From the NCBI GenBank assembly GCA_905182755.1, contig CAJJCS010000002.1, positions 62,001 through 126,000 on the forward strand: a DNA stretch of 64,000 nt, given 5' to 3'. The stretch comes from Aequorivita sp. HC6-5. GTDB lineage: Bacteria; Bacteroidota; Bacteroidia; Flavobacteriales; Flavobacteriaceae. Within the stretch, counting starts at the first letter, position 1. Every line of letters begins with the position of its first letter. This document shows positions 50,609 to 60,762 of this stretch, one piece after another. Made by a program: the position numbers and the translations under genes. The notes below the pieces were generated by a model, which saw only the letters and a program-made list of their open reading frames with translations, was not told the origin of the DNA and made no database searches.

Positions 50609-50638
50609 AAAAAAGCCTGCTAATGAGCAGGCTTTTTT
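50609..50638. terminator. terminator upstream of murI, near-copy of 49729-49758
   Basis: AAAAAAGCCTGC, loop TAATGA, GCAGGCTTTTTT. It lies between the first OmpH gene and murI, both on the reverse strand, and ends the OmpH transcript. Confidence 0.92.
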
Positions 50639-50659
50639 GTTTTAGATATAAAGTAAAAA

Positions 50660-51169
50660 TTAGATTCCTAATTCTTTTTTAACATCCATTAAAAGATCAA
50701 ATCCATCTGCTAGTATTACACCGTTTCCAGTAGCAGAGTCAAGAACATATTGATATCCTTTTGCTCTAGCAACTTTTTGGATAGCCGTACGTGCTTTTTC
50801 AAGAATTGGCTGATAAATATCAACTTCTTTCTTTTGTAAATCTTGCAGTGCTTGTTGTCTGTATGCAGAAATATTACGCTCCATACCTTGAACTTCTTCT
50901 ACACGTTTTGCATTTTCTTCTTGTGTTTTTGTTGTTTCTTCAGCGCCGTATTGCTTTACTTTTGCTTCAAACTCTTTTGCCATGTCCTTGATAGCTGTAT
51001 CATACGTTTTTTGCAATTTTTCTAACTGGCTTTGTGCAGCCTTCATCTCTGGCATAGACTCAACCAGAGCTTGGGTGTCAACATGTGCTGTTTTTGATTG
51101 TGCATTTGTAAAAGTTGTAGCTCCCATAAATAAGGCTACTGCTATCATTAAATTCTTCATTGTTTTCAT
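50660..51169 (-). CDS. OmpH/Skp-family periplasmic chaperone
   Basis: A 169-aa protein. Signal peptide (1-23, TFTNAQ), then the OmpH/Skp core: VDTQALVESMPEMKAAQSQL, a long charged coiled coil (about 45-115), and the closing strand YQYVLDSATGNGVILADG. Skp-type trimers hold unfolded outer-membrane proteins in the periplasm. It lies downstream of another OmpH-family gene and bamA on the same strand, the usual BamA-Skp arrangement. Usual length. Confidence 0.94.
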   Translation of the reverse strand: MKTMKNLMIAVALFMGATTFTNAQSKTAHVDTQALVESMPEMKAAQSQLEKLQKTYDTAIKDMAKEFEAKVKQYGAEETTKTQEENAKRVEEVQGMERNISAYRQQALQDLQKKEVDIYQPILEKARTAIQKVARAKGYQYVLDSATGNGVILADGFDLLMDVKKELGI

Positions 51170-51237
51170 TTTAATTGTAATTAAGTGTTATATTAATTTT
51201 TAAGTATACTAATTATTTCCCGTTTCCGTCACCTTGC

Positions 51238-52092
51238 TTAGGGGGGGTTGCCTCTTGATTTTGACCTCTTATTTTTGGGTGGTATTGGTGGCCAAGGCGT
51301 GCCATTTCTAATTGCTTGTATAGAATCTTTAGTTCTTTGGCGTGCTTCAAGTAATTCAGCCCTTCTTAGATCATAGGCTATTTTCTTTGCAGCTCTAATA
51401 GAATCACGCTCTCTCTTTCTATCTTTCATGATTTGCTCACGCGCATCCTGCTTTGCGTCATTTTCTTGCTCACGCTGGGTAACTTCTTTATCTTCTTCAA
51501 GAGATAAATCATCTCTTTTCTCGATTTCTTTACGCTCTCTTTTACTGCTGGCTTCTTTTCTTTTCTCTACTCTATTGACACTTCTTAAAACAATATCGCT
51601 AATGTCATTTCTTTTGGCAGCAAAAAGCATTACTACATCTGCAGACTTGTCAAAAATAAAATCATATTTTTTGGCCTCTGCAACTTCTTGAACAATATTA
51701 AATACTTGATCTTGTATTGGCTGTACTAATTGTCTTCTTTGTATTACCAAATCTCCACCAGACCCGAAACGATTTTGCTGATAGGTTATCATCTCATCTT
51801 CTTTGATCTTGATTTCTTCTTCTCTCTCTTCAATAAGTTCTTTGGTTAATAAAACACGCTCATTGGTGAGAGTTAATTTCATTAAGTCAATCTCTTGTTG
51901 TTTTTTGTCGATATCTGCTTTCCAGCGTTGTACTTTTCCGTCCAACTGTGTAGATGCTTCTATATACTCAGGTACATTTTCAAGTATGTATTCCATGTCA
52001 ATGTATCCAATACGCACACCTCTTTGTGCATTTGCTGAAAATGATATGCAAATAAATGCAATCGCTACTAAAAGAATTTGTTTAGTTTTCAT
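51238..52092 (-). CDS. OmpH/Skp-family protein with long charged C-terminal extension
   Basis: A 284-aa paralogue of the neighbouring OmpH. Signal peptide (1-22, FSANAQ), Skp core (GYIDMEYILENVPEYIEAST to YDFIFDKSADVVMLFAAKRN, about 25-165), then a very basic and acidic helical extension of about 110 residues (KRKEASSKRERKEIEKRDDL and similar) and a Pro-rich tail. Near the stop there is a G7 run (51240-51246 on the plus strand); with one base fewer the frame would run to 51213 and end PPKQGDGNGK, so the exact C-terminus is uncertain. It follows bamA. Confidence 0.88.
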   Translation of the reverse strand: MKTKQILLVAIAFICISFSANAQRGVRIGYIDMEYILENVPEYIEASTQLDGKVQRWKADIDKKQQEIDLMKLTLTNERVLLTKELIEEREEEIKIKEDEMITYQQNRFGSGGDLVIQRRQLVQPIQDQVFNIVQEVAEAKKYDFIFDKSADVVMLFAAKRNDISDIVLRSVNRVEKRKEASSKRERKEIEKRDDLSLEEDKEVTQREQENDAKQDAREQIMKDRKRERDSIRAAKKIAYDLRRAELLEARQRTKDSIQAIRNGTPWPPIPPKNKRSKSRGNPP

Positions 52093-52127
52093 AGTAATGG
52101 TTGATGTTAAGAAAATATCGTGCCAAA

Positions 52128-54696
52128 TTAAAATTGTTGTCCTATTATAAAGTGGGTTTCCCAGCCATTAGGGTTGGTTCCCGACAATGTTGAATCAAAT
52201 CCATAAGCAAAATCGATACCTAATAATCCGAATGCTGGCATAAATATACGTAATCCTGCGCCAGCAGACCTCTTAAGATTAAAAGGATCATATTCTCTAA
52301 AGCCGTCATAAGAGTTTCCTGCTTCTACAAATGCCAATACATATATAGATGCTAATTGCTTCAATGTAATTGGGTATCTCATTTCTAACGAAAATTTATT
52401 ATAAATATTATTTCCATCTTGTGGTGATAGAGATTGATTAGGATATCCACGAAGTTGAACGACTTCTCTTCCATCTAAACTAAATGCACCAAGGCCATCT
52501 CCTCCAACAAAGAATCTCTCAAATGGAACAACACCTCTATCGTTGTTGTAAGATCCTAAGAACCCAAATTCTGTTTTAGAGCGCAATACCAAATCTCCAG
52601 TGATTTTGTTATACCAAGTTCCCTCAAATTTAATTTTATAGTACTCTAACCAATTAAAACGCTCTTGATCAATAGCAGAAATACGCTCTTGGGTGTCAAC
52701 ATCTGTTTGGTTTTCTCTTAGAAAGTCCACCAAACCTTCGCGCTCTTGAGCAAGCTTACCATAATCTACCCCATTAAATAATGAATAGGGTAGTGTTACT
52801 TTGGCAGAGACTTTAAATTCTGCACCAAATTTAGGATAAATTGGATTATTACCCACATTACTTCTTGTAAGACCAATAGTATATGCTAGGTTATTTGAAA
52901 AACCATCACCAAATGTAAATAGCCCTGTGTTATAATTTTTTAAGTTATAGTGCTGAAAACTTATGGCATTAGAGAATGTAAAGTTATCATCTGGCCAAGT
53001 CAATCTTTTGGCGAGGCCCAAGGATCCACCCGTGATTAAAAATCGTTGATCTTTATCTACTTCTCTTGTTTGGAAATTATAACGGTATTGTACCGTATGA
53101 GAAAAAGAACCACTAAACTGTACTGGGCGTTTTCCTCCCAACCAAGGCTCTGTTACAGACAAACTATAGGTTTGATAATTTGTACTTGCCTGGGCTCTTA
53201 AAGAGAGTTTTTGTCCATCACCCATAGGCAAGGGCTTATAGGCATCGGCGTTAAATATATTTCTTAGTGAGAAGTTGTTAAAAGATAGTCCAAGAGTTCC
53301 CACAAAACCACCACCTCCATATCCACCCTGAAGCTCTATCTGGCTTGCTCCTTTTTCTACCACAGAATATTCCATGTCTAGTGTTCCGTTGTTTGGATCA
53401 ACATTTTTAAAGTTTGGTGAAATTTGTTCTGGGTCAAAGAAGCCTAAATTACTTAGTTCTCTTATGGTTCTAACCACATTTCTTTTTACTGTATTTTTGG
53501 CCGGGTCTTGTACGTAATTCTCTATAAATTACATGGTCATTTGTTTTGGTGTTTCCAACTACCGTGATATGATCAAAATAGGCTTGCTTCCCTTCTCTAA
53601 TCCTTATTTCATAATCAATAGTATCTTGTCTTACGGCAACCTCTACTGCATTAATGGTAGAGAAAAGATACCCGTTGTTTTGGTATTTGTTTGTGAGATC
53701 AAAGGCTTCTGGGTCTGTGTTGTCTTCAATTCTTTCTGCCATAAGGGTTCCGTTGTAAACATCTCCTTTTTTAATACCCAGTGTCTGGCTTAATTGGCCA
53801 TTTGTGTATACGCTATTTCCTAAAAAGCGAATGTTTCCAAAGTAATATTTTTTACCCTCCTCTATTTTGATGGCAACACCAACACTGCGATCGTTTGTGT
53901 TGTAGACACTATCACTTACTATTTTTGCATCTCTATATCCATTCTCTTTGTAGGTCTGAATGATAGATGCTTTATCTTCTTTATAACCAGCATCAGTAAA
54001 TTTTGACATCTTCCAGATACGAATCGGGTTTCTTCTTTTAATATTTTTCATGGAACGCCTTAGGGTTCCATCTTGCAGATTTTCATTGCCTTCAAACTCA
54101 AGAGGAGAGATTTTAATCCTATTGTTTTTGTTGATAATGATTTTCATGTCTTTAGCAACTTCAACACCTGTAGAGTCTAGCTTTGCAGGAGTGCTAATAA
54201 TAACATCTGTGTTGTAGAATCCTTTTTCGACAAATTTATTGCGTATAAAATTTTTGGTGGTAGTGATTAAATTTTTAGTGATTTTTATCCCAGATTTTAA
54301 TTCTGTTTCTTTTAGAATTTCTTTGGTCATCGCTTTGCGAATCCCATCACCAACAATTGTAATTTCATCTAGCTTTGGTAGCTCCACTATATAGATTTCT
54401 AGATCTGCGAGGTCTCCATCTATTTTTGTAACGTAAATAGCAATGTCACTAAATAGATTTTGTTCCCATAATTTTTTTGTGACCTCACTCAGGCGTTCTC
54501 CAGGGATGAATATGCGCTCTCCTTTTTTAAGACCTGTAAAGGCAACAACAGTTTGATCATTGTAGCTCTGTGCTCCTGCAACTGTAATGTTATTTATCTC
54601 GTATTTTATACCGGCATCTAGCTCTTTTTGCTGTGCCTGTATTGTTGATGACCAGAGCAGTGCAATGGCTAAAAAACAAAAGATCTTTCTGTACAT
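52128..54696 (-). CDS. bamA: outer-membrane protein assembly factor BamA, frameshifted
   Basis: About 856 aa when one base is removed from TTT at 53479-53481, which joins GQKYSKKN and VVRTIRELSNLGFFDPEQIS. Signal peptide (1-21), five POTRA domains (about 25-430), then a 16-strand Omp85 barrel with the conserved loop motifs FVGGDGLGAFSLDGREVVQLRGYP and the final strand ending in an aromatic (IIGQQF). It inserts barrels into the outer membrane. The ATG at 54696 gives the clean signal peptide and does not overlap uppS. It is upstream of two Skp genes; uppS lies just before it. Confidence 0.94.
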
Positions 54697-54715
54697 ACTA
54701 AAAATATAATGCGAA

Positions 54716-55456
54716 TTATAATTGCTCACTTGTCTTTCCAAATCTTCGTTCTCTGTTTTGATAATTTAATATTGCCTCAAAAAGATGGTTTTTGGTGTAA
54801 TCTGGCCAAAGTACATCTGTAAAATATAATTCTGCATATGCTAGTTGCCACAACAAAAAGTTGCTTATACGTTGCTCACCACTGGTGCGAATTAACAAAT
54901 CTACATCAGGCAGGTCTTGAGTGTATAGATGATTGTTAATCAGTTTTTCATCAATATTTTCAGGCGAAATTAATCCTTTTTTAACTTTAAGACTAATCTC
55001 TTGAATTGTTTTTGTTATTTCTTCTCTAGACCCATAACTTAGTGCAAGTGTCAAGGTCATTTTTGTGTTGTTTTTTGTTTTTTCAATCACATCCCTAAGC
55101 TCTTTTTGTGCTTTACTTGGTAGCGCATCAAGATTGCCAATGGCGTTTAATTTTATGTTGTGCTTGTCAAGCAACTTGATTTCTTTTTTTAAGGAGGAAA
55201 CCAACAGTCTCATCAGTAATTCTACTTCAATTTTTGGACGATTCCAATTTTCAGTAGAAAAGGCATAAAGAGTTAGGTAGGGTACGTTAATTTCCACACA
55301 AGCCTCTGTGATTTCACGAACTGCTTTTGTGCCATTTTCATGACCCATAGACCTAAACATACCCTTGGCTTTTGCCCAACGTCCATTACCATCCATGATA
55401 ATGGCCAGATGTTGTGGAATGGTATCTTTATTTATTTGTTCTAAGAGACGACTCAT
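54716..55456 (-). CDS. uppS: isoprenyl (undecaprenyl) diphosphate synthase
   Basis: About 246 aa from the ATG at 55456. HLAIIMDGNGRWAKAKGM (catalytic Asp and P-loop), GHENGTKAVREITEACVEIN, LTLYAFSTENWNRP, LALSYGSREEI and DLLIRTSGEQRISNFLLWQL, followed by AYAELYFTDVLWPDY, are diagnostic of cis-prenyltransferases. It makes the lipid carrier for peptidoglycan and other envelope glycans. The earlier in-frame starts are inside the upstream barrel gene and are rejected. bamA begins 19 bases after its stop. Confidence 0.96.
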   Translation of the reverse strand: MSRLLEQINKDTIPQHLAIIMDGNGRWAKAKGMFRSMGHENGTKAVREITEACVEINVPYLTLYAFSTENWNRPKIEVELLMRLLVSSLKKEIKLLDKHNIKLNAIGNLDALPSKAQKELRDVIEKTKNNTKMTLTLALSYGSREEITKTIQEISLKVKKGLISPENIDEKLINNHLYTQDLPDVDLLIRTSGEQRISNFLLWQLAYAELYFTDVLWPDYTKNHLFEAILNYQNRERRFGKTSEQL

Positions 55457-55460
55457 TTCT

Positions 55461-56154
55461 TTAAAAATTACAATAACAGGGTTCTCTACCAAAAGTAAAT
55501 GAAAAAGTAATGCCCGTAAAGACATACCAATCATTATTATTTTGATTTCCAAATTTTAAATCTTGTGATTGGTTATCTCCTTGCGATGGATTGCTTGCAT
55601 CGATATTATCTGTAAATGCATACCTAGCTCCAATCTCGAAAGCTCCAATTAATTTTGTACTTAGGGTTGCTTTATACCCAAGTACCATTGGGATTGCAAA
55701 TGCACCAGTTTGGTTGTATTGAGTTGTGTCACCCTGGGCATCACTTAAAGAGGCCTGATTAATAAAATAGGTGATTCCTGTGATATAGATAGGGCGCTGC
55801 AGCTGGAGCTCCAGAGTTTAAATTGAACTCCCAAAAGGTGTACTCTAGCCCTGCAGAAAATTCTTTAATATTGTTTTGAAAAGAGTAGCCTCTTTGTTTT
55901 CTTCTACCTTCTTTACTGTCTGCATCATTTCCTTCTGCTTTGGCTATAATGGCCGAAAAACGGAATGAATGCCTCTGGCTTCTGTTCCATTTAAAAACAC
56001 CGCCAAATGCTAGTGTATTTGGATTGACATACGTTGTACTACCAACATCTCCAATTACATTTGCCCCGCCAACAAAACCACCCAGCTCAAATGTCTGTGA
56101 AGCTCCTTTTTGTATGCAAAAAAGCACTAAAAAAACTACCGTTAAATACCTCAT
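55461..56154 (-). CDS. DUF6089-like outer-membrane barrel protein, frameshifted
   Basis: About 231 aa after removing one base from GGG at 55792-55794. Signal peptide (1-19, IQKGASQ), then ELGGFVGGANVIGDVGSTTY, RHSFRFSAIIAKAEGNDADS, GLEYTFWEFNL, the restored APIYITGITYF strand, and a C-terminal FTFGREPCYCNF. The pattern, including the Cys-x-Cys end, is that of the DUF6089 family located next to uppS/bamA in flavobacteria. Function unknown. The stop lies 4 bases before the uppS start, so the two are probably co-transcribed. Confidence 0.85.
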
Positions 56155-56254
56155 AAGTTTTAAAAAGTTCGCAAATATAACAATAAACTTGGCACTACCC
56201 CACCATAACAGCCATAGTCTAGATTGATAAACAATTTTTAGTGTTTTTTATTGC

Positions 56255-57139
56255 TTAGTTTCTTTTGTCTTCTCCCCAAAGTAGTTTTTTCCGAAGTGTT
56301 TTAATAAAACTCTCTTCTATGGGCTGCACAAATTTAATAGTGAAGGGTGCTTTTTTAATGGTGATTACCGTCTCGTTTTCAAGGGTTACAATTCTAGAGT
56401 CTAAAGACACTAAATGGGTATCTTCTCTTCCCGAAACTTTAAGGGTTACCACACTATTATCTGGAACAACAAGAGGTCTAACATTTAAGTTATGAGGCGC
56501 AATGGGCGTGAGTATGATACTTTCATTGCTAGGTTCAATCACAGGGCCACCACAGCTCAATGAATAGCCTGTAGATCCTGTAGGGGTAGATATTATTAAC
56601 CCGTCAGACCAGTAAGAGGTTAGGTATTCTGAGTTAATAGTGGTTTCTACTTTAATCATTGAGGTTGTATTTTTTCTATTAACGGCCACCTCGTTTAATG
56701 CAAAATTCAAGGGAGTAATCTCCTTGTTTGATGGACTCGTTTCTATAGATAATAAGGAACGCTCAGAGATGTAATAGTTGCCCTCGAGTATCTCTGTAAT
56801 ACTTGCGGTTATATCTTGTTTTTGTATGGTAGCTAGAAACCCAAGTCTTCCTGTGTTTACTCCAACAATTGGGATGTCAAGATCTCGTACAAATGTGATG
56901 GATTTTAAAATAGTGCCATCCCCTCCGATGCTAAAAAACAGATCATAGCTAGTGTCTAATTTTGTAAAACTTGCCAGGTTAGATAAGTCTGTATGAAAAG
57001 ATTGGTTCTCTCTCATAAGCGCTAAAAAGTTTTTTTCCACCACAATTTCAACTCCTTTACTTTGCAATGCATTGAGAATTGCCTGTATGTGAGTTTCAGA
57101 ATTTTTGTGGTAAAATTGGCCGTAGATCCCTATTTTCAT
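56255..57139 (-). CDS. nadK: NAD kinase
   Basis: A 294-aa enzyme that makes NADP from NAD. The GGDGT motif (FSIGGDGTILKSITFVRDLD, about 69-88) and VGVNTGRLGFLATIQ (about 93-107) are diagnostic, as is SDGLIISTPTGSTGYSLSCG (about 178-197). The start is 2 bases from the CBS protein stop, so the CBS-nadK pair is one unit and the CBS protein may be its regulator or an unrelated co-regulated gene. Confidence 0.96.
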   Translation of the reverse strand: MKIGIYGQFYHKNSETHIQAILNALQSKGVEIVVEKNFLALMRENQSFHTDLSNLASFTKLDTSYDLFFSIGGDGTILKSITFVRDLDIPIVGVNTGRLGFLATIQKQDITASITEILEGNYYISERSLLSIETSPSNKEITPLNFALNEVAVNRKNTTSMIKVETTINSEYLTSYWSDGLIISTPTGSTGYSLSCGGPVIEPSNESIILTPIAPHNLNVRPLVVPDNSVVTLKVSGREDTHLVSLDSRIVTLENETVITIKKAPFTIKFVQPIEESFIKTLRKKLLWGEDKRN

Positions 57140-57141
57140 AA

Positions 57142-57798
57142 CTACATCTTTAGGTATTTGTCAAGGTATTGAGACCTTTTTTTTAGATCTTCAATAAATC
57201 GATCTTCTTGATGATTAGACACTACGTTATAGTTGTATCTTCTAAAAGTTTGAACGATAGCATTGATGCCTGTGTGCCCAACCTTAATAGTGATTTGAGT
57301 GATGTCATTCTCCATTTTTGAGATAAACACCCCTAAAATCTTTGCATCATTGCTTTCTACAATTTGACAAATTTCAGAAAAAGAATAATCTGCGGTACCT
57401 TTTTCAATAACAATAATGCCTCCCGCCTCTCCTAGAAAAGGAGTGTCGTTAAAGATGTTCATGATGTCACTCAGCTCATAATACCCAAGGTATTTGTAGT
57501 TGTCTGTCAATACAGGCATAATAGTGGTATTGTTCAGGGCAAAAGCCTCAAGTATGTCTATCCAATTGGTGTGCTGTTTTACATGAAATGACTCTAAAGA
57601 GTATTGATATGCCTCTAGGGTTTTATCTGCGTCATAGCAATGAATGTCATTTTCTGAAATTGCACCTTCAAAAACCCCATCTTTGGTCACAGGGATGTGT
57701 GAGTAGGTGAGCTGGTTGAAAGCGTTTTGAACCTCACTTACTTTGGTGGTAAGGTCAAAAGGGGTGATGTCATTTATGATATATTGTTGTGTGTTCAC
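57142..57798 (-). CDS. CBS-domain protein
   Basis: A 218-aa protein with two CBS motifs (about 10-65 and 70-125: FNQLTYSHIPVTKDGVFEGA; ALNNTTIMPVLTDNYKYLGY), and a C-terminal region (about 130-218) resembling an ACT-like fold (KILGVFISKMENDITQITIK). The arrangement is like AcuB-type proteins; the ligand would be an adenosine nucleotide. The start is a GTG at 57798. It is directly before nadK with a 2-base gap, and divergent from pdxJ, so it may sense nucleotides for that pathway; this is inference. Confidence 0.85.
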   Translation of the reverse strand: MNTQQYIINDITPFDLTTKVSEVQNAFNQLTYSHIPVTKDGVFEGAISENDIHCYDADKTLEAYQYSLESFHVKQHTNWIDILEAFALNNTTIMPVLTDNYKYLGYYELSDIMNIFNDTPFLGEAGGIIVIEKGTADYSFSEICQIVESNDAKILGVFISKMENDITQITIKVGHTGINAIVQTFRRYNYNVVSNHQEDRFIEDLKKRSQYLDKYLKM

Positions 57799-57857
57799 AG
57801 CAAAGGTTTTTATGCAAAATACTTAAAATATAGTTTCAAAACTGTGCTTAAGCATTG

Positions 57858-57865
57858 TATTTTTG
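57858..57865 (+). promoter_or_regulatory. pdxJ -7 box
   Basis: An exact TATTTTTG 13 bases before the first pdxJ ATG. No clear TTG lies at the -33 distance. Confidence 0.4.
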
Positions 57866-57878
57866 TTTCAAATATATA

Positions 57879-58595
57879 ATGATGACAAAGTTAAGTGTAA
57901 ATATTAATAAAATTGCAACATTGCGTAACGCTCGTGGTGGTAATTACCCTAGTGTAGTGCAGGTGGCAAAAGATGTACAGTTGTTTGGCGCCCATGGCGT
58001 AACAATACATCCGCGTCCAGATGAGCGTCATATAAGGTACCAAGATGCCTATGATTTAAAACAGGCCGTGACAACAGAGTATAACATTGAAGGGAATCCT
58101 ATTGCTAAGTTTATGGATATGGTTTTAAAAATAAAACCAACTCAGGTTACCTTGGTGCCAGATAGTATAGATGCAATTACCTCAAATGCAGGATGGGATA
58201 CTCTAAAACACAAAGATTTTTTAAGTGAAGTAATTTCAGAATTTAAAAACAGCGGTATCCGCACATCGATATTTGTAGATCCATCTTTAAAGGCAGTAGA
58301 AGGGGCAGCCAATGTTGGTGCAGACAGAATAGAATTATACACAGAGGCCTTTGCAAAGCAGTATTCTTTAGGAGATTTTGAGGCTATAGTACCTTATGAT
58401 GCCTGTGCAAAACTAGCACATCAATTAGGGATGGGAGTAAACGCTGGTCATGATTTATCTTTAGATAACATTGCATTTTTTGCTAAAAATGTATCACATC
58501 TAGCAGAGGTTAGTATTGGTCATGCGCTTATTTCTGAGGCAATTTATAAAGGCTTGCAGCCTACCATTGAGGCTTATTTGTCTAAACTAGTATAG
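57879..58595 (+). CDS. pdxJ: pyridoxine 5'-phosphate synthase
   Basis: A 238-239-aa TIM-barrel enzyme that makes PNP from 1-deoxy-xylulose 5-phosphate and 3-amino-2-oxopropyl phosphate. KLSVNINKIATLRNARGG at the start, GAHGVTIHPRPDERHIRYQD (about 35-54), IRTSIFVDPS and GMGVNAGHDLSLDN are diagnostic. Two adjacent ATGs (57879, 57882) can start it. The YbfF-like gene begins 3 bases after the stop and is co-transcribed. Confidence 0.96.
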   Translation: MMTKLSVNINKIATLRNARGGNYPSVVQVAKDVQLFGAHGVTIHPRPDERHIRYQDAYDLKQAVTTEYNIEGNPIAKFMDMVLKIKPTQVTLVPDSIDAITSNAGWDTLKHKDFLSEVISEFKNSGIRTSIFVDPSLKAVEGAANVGADRIELYTEAFAKQYSLGDFEAIVPYDACAKLAHQLGMGVNAGHDLSLDNIAFFAKNVSHLAEVSIGHALISEAIYKGLQPTIEAYLSKLV

Positions 58596-58598
58596 GGT

Positions 58599-59361
58599 AT
58601 GATATTACACTCACAAATAATAGGAACCGGCACACCCTTTGTAATTCTTCATGGGTTTTTGGGTATGAGTGATAACTGGAAAAGTCTTGGGAAAAAGTTT
58701 GCCAATCAAGGATACCAAATGCACCTTATTGATCAGCGAAATCACGGCAGAAGCTTTCATGATTCTGTTTTTACTTATCAGGCTATGGCTGCAGATTTGT
58801 TAACTTATTGTGAGCATCACAATCTTGATCAAGTGGTTTTGCTAGGGCACTCTATGGGCGGCAAAACAGCTATGGAGTTTGCTACTGCTCACCCAGAAAG
58901 GGTGTCAAAATTAATTATTGCAGATATAGCTCCTAGGCAGTATGGTGAGCACCATCAAGATATTTTAAAAGGCCTTGGTTTATTAGATTTTTCTATTATT
59001 AATTCTAGGGCTAAGGCCAGACGAGGTTTTGGCAAGTTATATTAAGGAGCCAGGTGTGCGACTTTTTTTACTTAAAAATGTATACTGGATTGAAAAAAAG
59101 CAACTAGCTCTTAGAGTTAATTTACCTGTGGTTACCAAAGAAATTGCTCAAGTGGGTAAAGCGCTTGCTACTACTGCAGTTTTTAACAAAGAGACCTTGT
59201 TTGTTCGTGGAGAAAACTCTGGATATATAAGCTCTTTAGATGAAATTTCCATACAAAAACACTTCCCTAAAAGCCAAATAAAGACCATTTTGGGAGCTGG
59301 CCATTGGTTACACGCAGAAAATCCTCAGCAATTTCATCAAATTGTTGTGGATTTTTTATAA
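58599..59361 (+). CDS. YbfF-like alpha/beta hydrolase, frameshifted
   Basis: About 254 aa when one base near 59018-59021 is removed; this changes the junction from ARRGFG to ADEVLASYIKEPGVRLFLLK, as in the family. HGFLGMSDNWKSLGKKFA (oxyanion region), DQRNHGRS, LGHSMGGKTAMEFA (nucleophile Ser) and the C-terminal GAGHWLHAENPQQF (catalytic His) are present. Such enzymes hydrolyse short-chain acyl esters, including acyl-CoA in some members. It is downstream of pdxJ with a 3-base gap; it is probably intact. Confidence 0.88.
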
Positions 59362-59473
59362 CATTGCAAAGTAAAATGTATTGTACACACCCAATAATTG
59401 CATAATTGGTAAAATTTGAGTGTTATATAAGCTATATTTATAAAAATTAATCTTTAACTAAACGTAAACAATT

Positions 59474-60742
59474 ATGAAAAAAGTATTACTCCTCACGGTG
59501 TTATTTCTTGCAACGGCTGTTACTTATGCCGGTGGGTATAGGGTGAGTCTTCAAGGAAACAAAGCCTTGGCAATGGGTCATACAGGTGTTGCTGTAATTA
59601 ACAGTAGTGAACTTGTATTTTTTAACCCAGCAGGGTTAGTGTACCTAGAAAACAAATTAAGTGTATCTGTTGGCGCCCATGGTGTTCTTGCAGATGTTTC
59701 TTACCAAAACTCTGCAACAGGAGAAACCGCAATGACAGAGGCTGGTGTTGGTACACCATTTTATGCATACATATCTTACCAGGCTAACGATTGGCTTGCA
59801 TTTGGTTTAGGGATTTACACCCCTTACGGAAGTACTGTTGCCTATGAAGATGACTGGGCTGGATCTCACCTTGTTAATAATATAGCACTTCAGGCTATTT
59901 TTGTACAACCAAGTGTATCTGTTAAAATCACTGACAAATTTAGTGTTGGTGGTGGACCAATCTACGCAACAGGTGGTGTTAACTTTAACAAAAACCTTAA
60001 CAGAACTCTTGTAGATCTTGACGGAAACAGATCTGAGGTAACTTTGGAGCAAACTGGAATTAGTAACTGGGGTTGGACCGCAAGTGCTATGTTAAGAGCT
60101 TCTGAGAATTTAACTGTTGGTGTGAATTACCGCTCAGAGATAATTCTTAGCGCAGAAGATGGAGATGCTACTTTTGAGAACATTCCTAACTCTCCACTAA
60201 CTCCTTTCTCAGACACAACCTTTAGTGCAGATTTACCACTTCCTGCAGAACTTACAATGGGTCTTTCTTATAAGCACAGTGATTTCTTGTTTGCCTTTGA
60301 TTACAACATGACGTATTGGAGCGCCTATGAATCTTTAGCTGTTGTTTTCGGAAATGACACACCAGATTCTGTACTTCTTAGAAATTACAAAGATGCGTCT
60401 ACCTACAGATTTGGAGTACAATATGAGGCATCAGAGTCTTTCACCCTAAGAGGTGGATACTACTTTGATGAATCTCCAGTACAATCTGGATATTTTGCAC
60501 CAGAGACTCCTCGTAACGATAGTAACGGGTATACTGCTGGTTTAACATTTAAAGTAGGTGACCGCCTAGAAATTGATGCTTCTTTCTTGTATTTACAATT
60601 TGATGAAGTAGATGCTTCTTATGATTACTTCGTTGAAGGATCTGGAGGACCTGCTGGTTTAATTAATCAGTACTCAAGTTTTGGAGGAACTTATAAATCA
60701 AGTGTATTTGTACCAGGTTTAGGTATCACTTACAAACTTTAA
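59474..60742 (+). CDS. OmpP1/FadL-family outer-membrane porin
   Basis: A 422-aa outer-membrane protein. Signal peptide (1-19, ATAVTYAGG), then YRVSLQGNKALAMGHTGVAV and FFNPAGLVYLENKLSVSVGA, the N-terminal plug-type segment of FadL transporters for long-chain fatty acids or other hydrophobic compounds. The barrel ends with PGLGITYKL. The GDSL lipoprotein starts 20 bases downstream, as is usual in Bacteroidota, suggesting a joint uptake and hydrolysis role (inference). Confidence 0.93.
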   Translation: MKKVLLLTVLFLATAVTYAGGYRVSLQGNKALAMGHTGVAVINSSELVFFNPAGLVYLENKLSVSVGAHGVLADVSYQNSATGETAMTEAGVGTPFYAYISYQANDWLAFGLGIYTPYGSTVAYEDDWAGSHLVNNIALQAIFVQPSVSVKITDKFSVGGGPIYATGGVNFNKNLNRTLVDLDGNRSEVTLEQTGISNWGWTASAMLRASENLTVGVNYRSEIILSAEDGDATFENIPNSPLTPFSDTTFSADLPLPAELTMGLSYKHSDFLFAFDYNMTYWSAYESLAVVFGNDTPDSVLLRNYKDASTYRFGVQYEASESFTLRGGYYFDESPVQSGYFAPETPRNDSNGYTAGLTFKVGDRLEIDASFLYLQFDEVDASYDYFVEGSGGPAGLINQYSSFGGTYKSSVFVPGLGITYKL

Positions 60743-60762
60743 TCTAAAAAAAACTAATTAAG

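Noticed and set aside
49729-50638. Insertion-sequence ends around murI
   Set aside because: The repeated hairpins have A/T flanks of intrinsic terminators, there is no transposase and no target duplication.
53470-53490. Programmed frameshift in bamA
   Set aside because: No slippery heptamer with a downstream structure is evident, and the same type of indel appears in many unrelated genes in the window.
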